Notes under the pieces: generated by a model
Databases searched by the model: none
What the model was told of the DNA's origin: nothing
What the model saw: only the letters and a program-made list of their open reading frames with translations
In this document: one piece after another, positions 1 to 6,305 of the stretch
Layout: every line of letters starts with the position of its first letter
Position numbering within the stretch: position 1 is the first letter of the stretch
Made by a program: the position numbers and the translations under genes
From: Candidatus Gottesmanbacteria bacterium RIFCSPLOWO2_01_FULL_49_10
GTDB taxonomy: Bacteria > Patescibacteriota > Microgenomatia > UBA10105 > UBA927
Direction: 5' to 3'
Assembly: GCA_001781025.1 (NCBI GenBank)
Contig: MFJZ01000047.1
Location: 1-21,243 of the forward strand
DNA: 21,243 nucleotides

Positions 1-364
1 TAAGTGATCCTTTTCCTAAAATTTTGACGCGACGGACGCGCGCATCAATCATACGATACTTTTTGAGATTGTCCAATGAAACAATCGTGCCCTTGGGAAG
101 CGCATTAAGGAGGGAGACGTCAACCGGCGTCGCTTTATCATGTCGACCACTATTACGCCCTTTACCACGCAGGTAGGGAAGCCGCTTGGTGAGCGGCGAT
201 TGACCTCCTTCAAAATCACGCCGGATTTTCCCTCGCGCCTTTTGTCCCTTCGTCCCACGGCCGGCGGTTTTCCCTTTTCCGGAACCGTGACCCCGACCTG
301 TACGCTTTTTTGATCTCTCGACTATTGACAACAACGCGCTCGTCGTACCGCTAGTAGGTTTCAT
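1..364 (-). CDS. rplO: 50S ribosomal protein L15, 3' end outside window
   Basis: L15 binds 23S rRNA late in large-subunit assembly. The 121 residues visible carry the basic glycine-rich N-terminal half typical of L15: RTGRGHGSGKGKTAGRGTKGQ at about residues 21-41, then FEGGQSPLTKRLPYLRG at about 51-67. The frame is open to the left edge, so the C-terminal part is missing here. The ATG at 364-362 lies one base after the rpsE stop, so the two are translationally adjacent. In most bacteria rpmD (L30) sits between rpsE and rplO; there is no room for it here. Identification is very secure. Confidence 0.96.
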   Translation of the reverse strand, partial: MKPTSGTTSALLSIVERSKKRTGRGHGSGKGKTAGRGTKGQKARGKIRRDFEGGQSPLTKRLPYLRGKGRNSGRHDKATPVDVSLLNALPKGTIVSLDNLKKYRMIDARVRRVKILGKGSL

Positions 365-365
365 A

Positions 366-836
366 TTAATGATGAAATGATTTTAACTCTTTCAGGGCTT
401 CCATGGTCGCGTAGACATTGGACGCCTGATTTTTGCTCCCCAGTATTTTTGAAACAATATCTCTGATTCCAGCTGCTTCTACCACGGCTCTCACCGCGCC
501 CCCCGCGATAACACCCGTACCAGGAGGAGCTGGCTTTATGAGTACTATCGCCGCACCGCGCTTCTTGCGAACTTCGTGAGGAATCGTCTTTCCTTTCATG
601 GGGACGATGATCAGGTGTTTTTTTGCATAACTCACTGCTTTTCGCACTGCCGAGGATACATCTGGCGCGCCACCTAGCCCCACGCCTACCTTGCCCTTCT
701 TGTCTCCGACAACAACGAGCACGGAAAAGCCAATTTTGTTGCCCCCTTTTGTTTTTTTGGATACGCGGTTCACCTGAACAATTTTTTCCTCATATTCACT
801 CTGCACCGCGTGTGATCCGTGTCGTTCGTATCTCAT
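366..836 (-). CDS. rpsE: 30S ribosomal protein S5
   Basis: S5 is a small-subunit protein involved in decoding accuracy and mRNA unwinding at the entry tunnel. At 156 aa it has normal length. The N-terminal double-stranded RNA-binding fold begins near EEKIVQVNRVSK (about 17-28) and includes GNKIGFSVLVVVGD and KGKVGVGLGGAPDVSSAVRKA; the C-terminal half has the conserved GTGVIAGGAVRAVVEAAGI and GSKNQASNVYAT stretches. The ATG at 836-834 is preceded in frame by a stop a few codons upstream, and no Shine-Dalgarno sequence is visible. It follows rplR after an unusual 92-base spacer and precedes rplO by one base. Confidence 0.97.
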   Translation of the reverse strand: MRYERHGSHAVQSEYEEKIVQVNRVSKKTKGGNKIGFSVLVVVGDKKGKVGVGLGGAPDVSSAVRKAVSYAKKHLIIVPMKGKTIPHEVRKKRGAAIVLIKPAPPGTGVIAGGAVRAVVEAAGIRDIVSKILGSKNQASNVYATMEALKELKSFHH

Positions 837-846
837 AGTGTATATA

Positions 847-960
847 TTAACCTGAAACCCGGTAGAGAGAAGCGACGTGTGGTCCTTTTACTTTTCCTCC
901 ACGCACTTGACTATACCGTTTTCCAAATCTAAAATTGAAGTCCTCCTTCTCGTGCTGCAT
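847..960 (-). CDS. possible 37-codon ORF between rplR and rpsE, probably fortuitous
   Basis: An ATG at 960-958, inside the rplR 3' end in another frame, opens a 37-codon frame that fills the rplR-rpsE spacer and stops at 849-847. The peptide is basic and glycine-rich (its second half reads VRGGKVKGPHVASLYRVSG). No convincing ribosome binding site precedes it and I recognise no family. The same bases form a quasi-palindrome (arms 854-882 and 899-923), which explains the spacer at least as well. I list it only because it spans the spacer. Confidence 0.15.
   Translation of the reverse strand: MQHEKEDFNFRFGKRYSQVRGGKVKGPHVASLYRVSG
854..923. repeat. quasi-palindrome in rplR-rpsE spacer
   Basis: The plus-strand arm 854-882 (gaaacccggtagagag...) and the reverse complement of 899-923 (gaaaacggtatagtcaag...) align along their full length with a few gaps and mismatches, around a 16-base purine-rich loop in the minus-strand transcript. 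It begins a few bases after the rplR stop. It is one of about ten spacers in this window built this way. Confidence 0.5.
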
Positions 961-1261
961 CTGCCAAAACCTTGATGACTCCGTGATATCGATTGCCGCC
1001 TCGATCAAACACGACGTGCGATATGCGTTTTTCCTTGGCGGCTTTTGCTATGCGAACCCCAAGTTTTTGTGCGGCGACCGTATTTTTCCCCTCTGTGCTT
1101 CTTTGTGAGACGATCGTCTCTCCCCGTTCGTCGTCAATAATCTGCGCCAGAAGCATTGTATTTGACCGATAGACGGCAAGTCGTGGCCGCGCGCTCGTCC
1201 CAGTCAGTCGAGCACGAATTCTCGCCTTTCTTTTCTTTATCATTTCTTTTTTCGTTTTCAT
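929..1261 (-). CDS. rplR: 50S ribosomal protein L18
   Basis: L18 binds 5S rRNA and mediates its attachment to the large subunit. At 110 aa it is a compact but complete L18: basic N-terminus (KKRKARIRARLTG), then PRLAVYRSNTMLLAQIIDD, the VAAQKLGVRIAKAAKEK helix, and the signature C-terminus VVFDRGGNRYHGVIKVLADAAREGGLQF. The ATG at 1261-1259 starts two bases after the rplF stop. It is followed by a 92-base quasi-palindromic spacer before rpsE, an unusually long gap for this position. Confidence 0.96.
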   Translation of the reverse strand: MKTKKEMIKKRKARIRARLTGTSARPRLAVYRSNTMLLAQIIDDERGETIVSQRSTEGKNTVAAQKLGVRIAKAAKEKRISHVVFDRGGNRYHGVIKVLADAAREGGLQF

Positions 1262-1263
1262 AG

Positions 1264-1824
1264 CTACTTTGCTCCCGGTGCTCCTCCAACCGCTTTTGCA
1301 GACTTTCCTGCTTTCTTGCGAATATACTCTCCGGCATATTTTATGCCTTTCCCTTTATACGGTTCTGGCTTTTTGACTTCTCGGACCTTTGAGGCAACCT
1401 GACCTACCTCTTGCTTATTTATACCAGATACGATTATTTTTCCCTCGGTAACGGCAAAAGCAATGCCTTGCGGAGGAATAACAGTGACTGGATGCGAAAA
1501 CCCTACGGTGAGGACAAGGTGTGTTCCTTGCATTGTAGCTCGGAATCCTACTCCCGACAATTCAAGGGTTTTGGTCCACCCTTCCTTGACTCCGACTATC
1601 GCGTTTGCGATTTCTGCACGAACAAGACCGTGGAGCGCACGGGTCGGTCGATCCTCATGTGCGCGAGATACCGTAACCACTTCGTGGTCGACATTGACCG
1701 CGACTCCTTCGGGCAAAGCAATACGTAGCTCCCCCTTTGTACCTTTGATAACCACGGCGTTCCCCTCACGGGTCACGGTGACACTCTCTGGTATTTTGAC
1801 TGGTGCATTGCCTATACGAGACAT
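1264..1824 (-). CDS. rplF: 50S ribosomal protein L6
   Basis: L6 sits near the sarcin-ricin loop and the factor-binding site of the large subunit. At 186 aa it has normal length with the two repeated L6 folds; it opens MSRIGNAPVKIPESVTV, and the C-terminal domain carries the family signature PEPYKGKGIKYAGEYIRKKAGKS. The start at 1824 is ten bases after the rpsH stop, and rplR follows after two bases. No anomalies. Confidence 0.97.
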   Translation of the reverse strand: MSRIGNAPVKIPESVTVTREGNAVVIKGTKGELRIALPEGVAVNVDHEVVTVSRAHEDRPTRALHGLVRAEIANAIVGVKEGWTKTLELSGVGFRATMQGTHLVLTVGFSHPVTVIPPQGIAFAVTEGKIIVSGINKQEVGQVASKVREVKKPEPYKGKGIKYAGEYIRKKAGKSAKAVGGAPGAK

Positions 1825-1834
1825 ACGATCTGCT

Positions 1835-2227
1835 TCACCATACTTCGCACAAAAGTTCTCCCCCTATTTTTAATTTTTTTGCCTCTCTCCCGGTCATGAT
1901 ACCCTTTGAAGTCGATAAAATTGCAACTCCCATACCACCAACCACCATCGGAATGCTTCCCGCGCCCACGTAGACCCTGAGCCCGGGCTTACTTTTCCGT
2001 TTAAGATCGGTAAGCGCCGGTTCCGAATTGTTGTATACGAGATGAAGTTCCAGGTCATGTTTCGGATCTTCTCCGTTCACATGGATATCCGAAAGATACC
2101 CTTCGGCTTTAAGTATCTTGGCTAAGTACTCCTTCATCTTTGAATGTGGGAGAATAACCGTTTTTTTCCGCGCTAAGTACGCGTTTTTAATCTGGATGAG
2201 CATGTCGCCGATCGGATCAGTAACCAT
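1835..2227 (-). CDS. rpsH: 30S ribosomal protein S8
   Basis: S8 binds helix 21 of 16S rRNA and in well-studied bacteria also regulates the spc operon. At 130 aa it is full length: it begins MVTDPIGDMLIQIKNAYLARK and ends STSKGIMTGREAKKLKIGGELLCEVW, the classic S8 termini. The start at 2227 is seven bases after the rpsN stop. Whether S8 autoregulates here is not visible; the structured rpsN-rplE spacer upstream would be a candidate target (inference). Confidence 0.97.
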   Translation of the reverse strand: MVTDPIGDMLIQIKNAYLARKKTVILPHSKMKEYLAKILKAEGYLSDIHVNGEDPKHDLELHLVYNNSEPALTDLKRKSKPGLRVYVGAGSIPMVVGGMGVAILSTSKGIMTGREAKKLKIGGELLCEVW

Positions 2228-2234
2228 AGTTTTA

Positions 2235-2420
2235 TTACCAGGATGCTTTTACGACACCGGGTAGTTCTCCTTTGTGAGCAAGCTCACGAAAACACAACCG
2301 ACAAATCCCGAATTTGCCCATATAGGCTCTGGACCTGCCGCACAAACTGCAGCGATTTTTATGCCGTACGGCAAATTTTTGTTTATGATGAAATTTGACG
2401 ATATCAGATGTTTTGGCCAT
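2235..2420 (-). CDS. rpsN: 30S ribosomal protein S14, type Z (zinc-binding)
   Basis: S14 stabilises the head of the small subunit. This is the short 61-aa form, with two CxxC pairs (CSLC at about 24-27 and CRLC at about 40-43) that hold zinc, and the conserved ending FRELAHKGELPGVVKASW. The ATG at 2420-2418 lies inside the distal arm of a 25-base inverted repeat that fills the gap after rplE, and no Shine-Dalgarno sequence is visible. Its initiation region could therefore be base-paired in the mRNA. It precedes rpsH by seven bases. Confidence 0.96.
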   Translation of the reverse strand: MAKTSDIVKFHHKQKFAVRHKNRCSLCGRSRAYMGKFGICRLCFRELAHKGELPGVVKASW

Positions 2421-2563
2421 ACCAGGTAGTGAAATTTCGACCGTTGATTTTTACGCTGTCAAAATCTCGACATCCTTTCTTTCATAAATTTTGTCTATAC
2501 GACCAGATAGTACTGCAAATAGGCAACGACAAAAGCGTGTCGAAATTCTACTACCTGGCATGG
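2417..2563. repeat. 25-bp inverted repeat bracketing the rplE-rpsN spacer
   Basis: Plus-strand 2417-2441 (ccataccaggtagtg...) and the reverse complement of 2539-2563 (ccatgccaggtagta...) agree at 22 of 25 positions. The right arm starts at the base next to the rplE stop (2564-2566) and the left arm ends over the rpsN start codon, so the element spans the entire junction. The 97-base interior holds a further hairpin (CGACA/TGTCG at 2527-2542) and a third partial copy of the arm word (accagatagt at 2502-2511). It contains no ORF of substance. Confidence 0.75.
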
Positions 2564-3121
2564 TTATTTTTCAAACGGCATGCCGAGAAGCGCAAGCAGC
2601 TTCCCTGCGCGCTCGTCATCCCCTGCGCTGGTTACGAATGTTATCTCAAAACCTCTGGTTTTATCTACCAGAGAGTACTCAAGCTCTGGAAAAATTGTCT
2701 GCTCTTCCAACCCGATCGTATAATTTCCATGCCCGTCAAAACCAGATTTAGGAACGCCCCGAAAATCGCGAACCCGAGGGAGAGCAAGGGACACAAATTT
2801 GGTGAAAAAATCGTACATTCTTCTCCCTCGTAGCGTCACTTTTAATCCAATCGGATCTCCGGCGCGCAGTTTAAATGACGAAATGGCCCGTTTCGCGCGG
2901 GTCACGCTGGGTCGTTGTCCGGTAATGATCGACAACTGCTGCGTCATCCGTTCAATCACCTTTTTATCAGTCAACGCTTCTCCCAATCCGCAATTGACGA
3001 CAATTTTCGTAAGCTTCGGGGTTGCCATAGGGTTCGTTATGGCAAACTCACGCATAAGCGTTGGTATTATTTCTTGTTTATATTTTTCGTATAGTGTCTG
3101 CATACGTCGTGTATCTATCAA
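2564..3121 (-). CDS. rplE: 50S ribosomal protein L5
   Basis: L5 is a 5S rRNA-binding protein of the central protuberance that contacts the P-site tRNA. At 185 aa it has normal length, with NPMATPKLTKIVVNCGLGEAL near the N-terminus, the ITGQRPSVTRAKRAISSFKLRAGDPIGLKVTLRG core, and GFDGHGNYTIGLEEQTIFPE. It starts eight bases after the rplX stop. Its stop codon directly abuts the inverted-repeat element that separates it from rpsN. Confidence 0.97.
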   Translation of the reverse strand: MIDTRRMQTLYEKYKQEIIPTLMREFAITNPMATPKLTKIVVNCGLGEALTDKKVIERMTQQLSIITGQRPSVTRAKRAISSFKLRAGDPIGLKVTLRGRRMYDFFTKFVSLALPRVRDFRGVPKSGFDGHGNYTIGLEEQTIFPELEYSLVDKTRGFEITFVTSAGDDERAGKLLALLGMPFEK

Positions 3122-3129
3122 GACGCTTT

Positions 3130-3435
3130 TTAGATTTTCTGCTCACATTTCCTACAGATACGATCTTTCTCTTCCTTGACGACCACGTGTCCAATCCGAG
3201 TAGGCTTTCCGCATTTCGGACACAAGAGTACAAGCTTGGATAGTGCGATCGGTCGAGCAATCTCTACTATCCCCGCAGGCGATTTTTCATCCCTCTTCTT
3301 CATGTGTCTCTTATACACATTCACGCCAGGAACGAGAACGGTGCTGTTTTTGGGGAAAACCTTCTCTATCTTTCCCTTTTTTCCTTTGTCCTTTCCCGTC
3401 GTAACGATAATTTGATCTCCTTTTTTAACTTTCAT
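3130..3435 (-). CDS. rplX: 50S ribosomal protein L24
   Basis: L24 is an early assembly initiator that binds the 5' part of 23S rRNA. At 101 aa it shows the KOW motif at the N-terminus (KKGDQIIVTTGKDKGKKGKI), then VNVYKRHMK, and a C-terminal part with two cysteine pairs, CPKC and CRKC, likely a small zinc ribbon as seen in many L24 proteins. The ATG at 3435 lies one base after the rplN stop, so coupling is likely. Confidence 0.96.
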   Translation of the reverse strand: MKVKKGDQIIVTTGKDKGKKGKIEKVFPKNSTVLVPGVNVYKRHMKKRDEKSPAGIVEIARPIALSKLVLLCPKCGKPTRIGHVVVKEEKDRICRKCEQKI

Positions 3436-3436
3436 A

Positions 3437-3811
3437 TCAATAAACCTCGGGAGCCATGCTCACAATTTTATTGAATCCGCGATCGCGTAGCTCGCGCGCG
3501 ACCGGACCAAAAATCCGCGTTCCTCGTGGATTTTTGTCTTCCGGATTATCGATGACGACTCCTGCATTATCGTCAAAACGAATGTAAGACCCGTCAGTTC
3601 TGCGAAGTTCCTTTCTCGTTCGGACAAGCACAACTTTCACTAGTTCGTCGTCTTTCACAATTCCTTGCGGATCGGCTTTCTTGACGACACACTGGACGAT
3701 GTCCCCGATATAGGCAAATTTCCTTTTTGAAGCACCATAGATATGAATTACCACCATTTCCTGGGCGCCTGAATTATCCGCAACGGTAAGACTCGTTCTT
3801 CGTTGAATCAT
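3437..3811 (-). CDS. rplN: 50S ribosomal protein L14
   Basis: L14 lies at the subunit interface and contributes to intersubunit bridges. At 124 aa it is typical: MIQRRTSLTVADNSGAQEM, then the RRTDGSYIRFDDNAGVVID and RGTRIFGPVARELRDRGF signatures. Its ATG overlaps the rpsQ stop in an ATGA junction (3808-3811). One base separates it from rplX. Confidence 0.97.
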   Translation of the reverse strand: MIQRRTSLTVADNSGAQEMVVIHIYGASKRKFAYIGDIVQCVVKKADPQGIVKDDELVKVVLVRTRKELRRTDGSYIRFDDNAGVVIDNPEDKNPRGTRIFGPVARELRDRGFNKIVSMAPEVY

Positions 3812-4080
3812 AGCTTAGAAACAATAATAAAATGTTTTGTTTTGCTCATTGGTTTTATTTGGGCAATCTGTACCTTGTCCCCCTGGGCAATGTCGGGGAG
3901 TTCGTTGTGCACGGCATATCGCTTGGTCTTTCTCGTTGCTTTCTTATAAATAGGATGCCGAAACGTCGTAACGACTTCTACGACGACCGTTTTGCCCATT
4001 TTTGTCGACCGGACAACACCAACGAGTGTCTTTCTTTTCTTTATATGCTCAACATGAGTTATTTGTGAGTTATGTTTCAT
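3808..4080 (-). CDS. rpsQ: 30S ribosomal protein S17
   Basis: S17 is a primary 16S rRNA-binding protein with an OB fold. At 90 aa it carries KRKTLVGVVRSTKMGKTVVVEV, the KKATRKTKRYAVHNE segment, and a basic tail (MSKTKHFIIVSKL). The first dozen residues (MKHNSQITHVEH) are not family-typical and may be a short extension. It begins 15 bases after rpmC, and its TGA stop overlaps the rplN start by four bases. Confidence 0.96.
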   Translation of the reverse strand: MKHNSQITHVEHIKKRKTLVGVVRSTKMGKTVVVEVVTTFRHPIYKKATRKTKRYAVHNELPDIAQGDKVQIAQIKPMSKTKHFIIVSKL

Positions 4081-4095
4081 AGGGTAGGCTCCCCA

Positions 4096-4299
4096 TTATA
4101 CGTGAGACCGGCGTTCATGCAACATGGTCTTGATAACGGCGATTGCTACTCGCCTCTGACGCACCAATCGAGTATTTTTGATTTGCTTTGTAAAACGAGT
4201 CAGCTTCCCTTGCGAAATCTCAGACTCAAACTCACGTACTTTTTTCGTGAGCTCGTCGGGCGACATAGTTCGTAATGATTCTTTTTCTCGTTTTTTCAT
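4096..4299 (-). CDS. rpmC: 50S ribosomal protein L29
   Basis: L29 sits beside L23 at the polypeptide exit. At 67 aa it is a two-helix protein: SPDELTKKVREFESEISQGKLTRFTKQIKNTRLVRQRRVAIAVIKTMLHER matches the L29 pattern (the usual A-KNPxxIRxxRRxIARIxT segment reads IKNTRLVRQRRVAIAVIKT). The start at 4299 is three bases after the rplP stop. Compact and intact. Confidence 0.94.
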   Translation of the reverse strand: MKKREKESLRTMSPDELTKKVREFESEISQGKLTRFTKQIKNTRLVRQRRVAIAVIKTMLHERRSHV

Positions 4300-4302
4300 A
4301 CG

Positions 4303-4710
4303 TTAGTCCTTTTGGACAAATCTGGTGCGAATTGGCAATTTGGCTCCTGCCAGCCGCATAGCTTCCTTTGCTTGATCTTTTTCAACTCCCCCCATTTCAA
4401 ACATTATTCGACCGGGCTTGACTACCGCAACATATTCATAGACTTCTCCCTTACCGCTTCCCATGCGTGTTTCCGGCGGTTTTTTTGTGATCGGTTTATC
4501 TGGAAAAATTCTAATCCAGACGCGTCCGCCCCGACGGATATAATGCGTGAGCGCTCGTCGGGCTGCCTCTATCTGGCGGCTTCCTACCCAACCGACGGTC
4601 AGCGCTTTCAGGCCATACGCACCAAAGGATATCTCACTGCCGCGTACCGCCTTCCCGCCGCGCTTCCCACGGAATGATTTACGATATTTTGCTCTTTTTG
4701 GTGCAAGCAT
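4303..4710 (-). CDS. rplP: 50S ribosomal protein L16
   Basis: L16 helps organise the A-site of the large subunit. At 135 aa it has the standard opening MLAPKRAKYRKSFRGKRGGKA, then the ARRALTHYIRRGGRVWIRIFPDKPITKKP block and GSGKGEVYEYVAVVKPGRIMFEM, ending with the helix of AKEAMRLAGAKLPIRTRFV. Its start is preceded by the palindromic element that follows rpsC; no Shine-Dalgarno sequence is visible there (the bases before ATG are mostly T). Confidence 0.97.
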   Translation of the reverse strand: MLAPKRAKYRKSFRGKRGGKAVRGSEISFGAYGLKALTVGWVGSRQIEAARRALTHYIRRGGRVWIRIFPDKPITKKPPETRMGSGKGEVYEYVAVVKPGRIMFEMGGVEKDQAKEAMRLAGAKLPIRTRFVQKD

Positions 4711-4790
4711 AAAAAAGTCAGAAGTGTATAGTGGAAAGTGTAAAGTGAAAACCAGAATTCACTCTACACTCCTCGCTTTACACTGTCTTT
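4711..4790. repeat. quasi-palindrome between rpsC and rplP
   Basis: The plus-strand arm 4723-4749 (agtgtatagtggaaagtg...) matches the reverse complement of 4758-4784 at 21 of 27 positions, around a short loop containing gaattc. The arms also repeat a short internal word (gtgtaaagtg and variants). The outer part of the right arm lies inside rpsC: the last codons and the stop of rpsC are read from it. Confidence 0.75.
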
Positions 4791-5470
4791 CTACAAATCC
4801 ACACTTTCACGCCAATATAGCCAGATTTCGTAAGAGAAGGCACAGCCGCAAAATCAATTTCTTCTCGAATGGTTGAAAGCGGTACGCTTCCTGACTGAAA
4901 TTTTTCTCTCCTTGCTATCTCCGCCCCCCGTATACGACCAGAAAGCTTGATTCGTATACCTTTGGCTCCCGCCGACATAACCCGGTCGACCGCTTGATTG
5001 CACACGCGTTTGTGCGGCAGCCGCTTGGTAAGCTGATCCGCAATAGTTGAGGCTACAAGATATGCGTTCAGATTAGGCTCCTTGACCGGCTCAACTGTTA
5101 CCTCAACCTTTATTCGGTTTTCTTCCGCTATACCCGTTCCTGCCGCTTTTTTCTTTATCCCCATCCCACCTAAAGGTTTTTTCGTGATGAAGCTTTCTAT
5201 AAATTTCTTAATTATCTCCATGCCGCTCCCGCCTCTTCCTATGACCACACCTGGTCGGGAAACATGAAGGGTAACTTTTACTTTGTTAATCGACCGATCA
5301 ATGTCTACCTGTGCAAGCCCAGCGCTTTTTAGCTTGTTATATAGCTCCCGACGCATTGTCACGTCTTCAAGAAGCAACGCCTTGTATCGGTAATCATCTG
5401 CATACCATCGGGATGACCATGTATAGACTGGTCCGAGCCGAAATCCTCTTGGATGTATTTTTTGTCCCAT
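4778..5470 (-). CDS. rpsC: 30S ribosomal protein S3
   Basis: S3 forms part of the mRNA entry channel. At 230 aa it begins MGQKIHPRGFRLG, has the KH domain with VVIGRGGSGMEIIKKF (about 76-91), and the C-terminal domain with GAKGIRIKLSGRIRGAEIARREKF and a late GYIGVKVWI. The family normally ends near KVWI(Y/F)KGE; here it ends KVWICRKTV. The codons from CRKTV to the stop fall in the arm of the palindromic element at 4711-4790, so the tail appears to have been replaced by inserted DNA. Start ATG at 5470. Confidence 0.97.
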   Translation of the reverse strand: MGQKIHPRGFRLGPVYTWSSRWYADDYRYKALLLEDVTMRRELYNKLKSAGLAQVDIDRSINKVKVTLHVSRPGVVIGRGGSGMEIIKKFIESFITKKPLGGMGIKKKAAGTGIAEENRIKVEVTVEPVKEPNLNAYLVASTIADQLTKRLPHKRVCNQAVDRVMSAGAKGIRIKLSGRIRGAEIARREKFQSGSVPLSTIREEIDFAAVPSLTKSGYIGVKVWICRKTV

Positions 5471-5478
5471 ATTTCTTC

Positions 5479-5578
5479 AAATCTCAAATAACAAATCCCA
5501 ATATCCAACGTAGTGTGAAGATTTTTATAAAACTCTTCACTCAATGTTGGTCATTGTGTATTGGTTATTGTGATTTTT
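5479..5578. repeat. palindromic spacer element, copy A (rplV-rpsC)
   Basis: About 100 bases forming one long imperfect palindrome. The left side (aaatctcaaataacaaatcc...) aligns with the reverse complement of the right side (aaaaatcacaataaccaata...) throughout. The centre is a tight hairpin, gtgaagattttt / aaaactcttcac (5515-5540), with one mismatch. The last codons and stop of rplV (AAA TCA CAA TAA) are read from its right end. It is clearly homologous to copy B on the other side of rplV. Confidence 0.85.
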
Positions 5579-5909
5579 CATCCGTTAACGTAACCCGTAT
5601 GTGCGTCATTCTCTTTTTATACGCGTGTGCTTGGCCTCGCGAGACCGCATGCCAGCGCTTCATAGAGGGGCCTCCCATAATTTCTATAGATTGAACGCGA
5701 AGCGCCGAGAGCGGTATCTGCTTCTCTTTGGCGTTTGCAATTGCTGACGCCAGCACATTCATGACAGGACGGGCTGCGCGCTTTGGAAGCTCTGCGAGTT
5801 GCGCGAGAGCCTGTTCGGGTGTAAGCATCTTCCTCTTGATCGCATCAGTAACGAGCCGCACTTTGCGCGGACTCATTCTGATATATTTGGCTGTTGCTTG
5901 GTACTCCAT
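5565..5909 (-). CDS. rplV: 50S ribosomal protein L22
   Basis: L22 lines the peptide exit tunnel with its extended hairpin. The signatures are present: YIRMSPRKVRLVTDAIKRK near the N-terminus and the GGPSMKRWHAVSRGQAHAYKKRMTHIRVTLTD hairpin and tail. I choose ATG at 5909 (MEYQATAKYIRMSP, 114 aa). An ATG six codons upstream at 5927 would add MRFHKI, but those codons are read from the end of the neighbouring repeat and the start at 5909 matches the family. The last three residues (KSQ) and the stop are encoded by repeat copy A, so the gene is boxed by repeats on both sides. Confidence 0.95.
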   Translation of the reverse strand: MEYQATAKYIRMSPRKVRLVTDAIKRKMLTPEQALAQLAELPKRAARPVMNVLASAIANAKEKQIPLSALRVQSIEIMGGPSMKRWHAVSRGQAHAYKKRMTHIRVTLTDEKSQ

Positions 5910-5918
5910 AATTTTATG

Positions 5919-6018
5919 AAATCTCAATTCACAAATCCGAAATGTCCAACGTGGAGCGAAGATTTTTATAAAACTCTTGATACTACGTTGGTCATTGTGA
6001 TTTGGTTATTGTGATTTT
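5919..6018. repeat. palindromic spacer element, copy B (rpsS-rplV)
   Basis: About 100 bases, homologous to copy A over its whole length, with shared words ccaacgt, gatttttataaaactctt, ttggtcattgtg and ggttattgtgattttt. It is itself a long imperfect palindrome. It starts directly at the rpsS stop codon (6021-6019) and ends just before the rplV start. The two copies are direct repeats flanking rplV. Confidence 0.85.
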
Positions 6019-6303
6019 TTACGTCTTATCCATCGTCCTCTTGGTCACCTGGCCGTGCCCGCGAAATACCCGCGTCGGTGAAAATTCACCCAATCGATGA
6101 CCGACCATCGCCTCGGTAATAAAAACCTCGAGAAATGTTCTGCCGTTGTGAACAGCTATACGGGATCCGACGAATTCCGGCGGGATCTGAGACGCTCGTG
6201 CCCATGTTTTGATAGGTAATCGGTCGCCACCAGCTTTTTGCTTATTTACCTTTATGATGAGTCTTGGGTCAATGTATGGACCTTTTTTGCTAGAACGAGC
6301 CAT
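6019..6303 (-). CDS. rpsS: 30S ribosomal protein S19
   Basis: S19 lies in the small-subunit head and touches A-site tRNA regions. At 94 aa it begins MARSSKKGPYIDPRLIIKV and carries the IKTWARASQIPPEFVGSRIAVHNGRTFLEVFITEAMVGHRLGEFSPTRVFRGHG signature. The start at 6303 is two bases after the rplB stop. Repeat copy B begins immediately at its TAA. Confidence 0.97.
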   Translation of the reverse strand: MARSSKKGPYIDPRLIIKVNKQKAGGDRLPIKTWARASQIPPEFVGSRIAVHNGRTFLEVFITEAMVGHRLGEFSPTRVFRGHGQVTKRTMDKT

Positions 6304-6305
6304 AA

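Noticed and set aside
2417..2563. CRISPR-like or insertion-sequence reading of the rplE-rpsN repeat
   Set aside because: There are only two inverted arms with an ORF-free 97-base interior, no spacers, no transposase and no visible target duplication.
5910..5927. Six extra residues at the L22 start
   Set aside because: They are read from the end of repeat copy B; ATG 5909 matches the family start.
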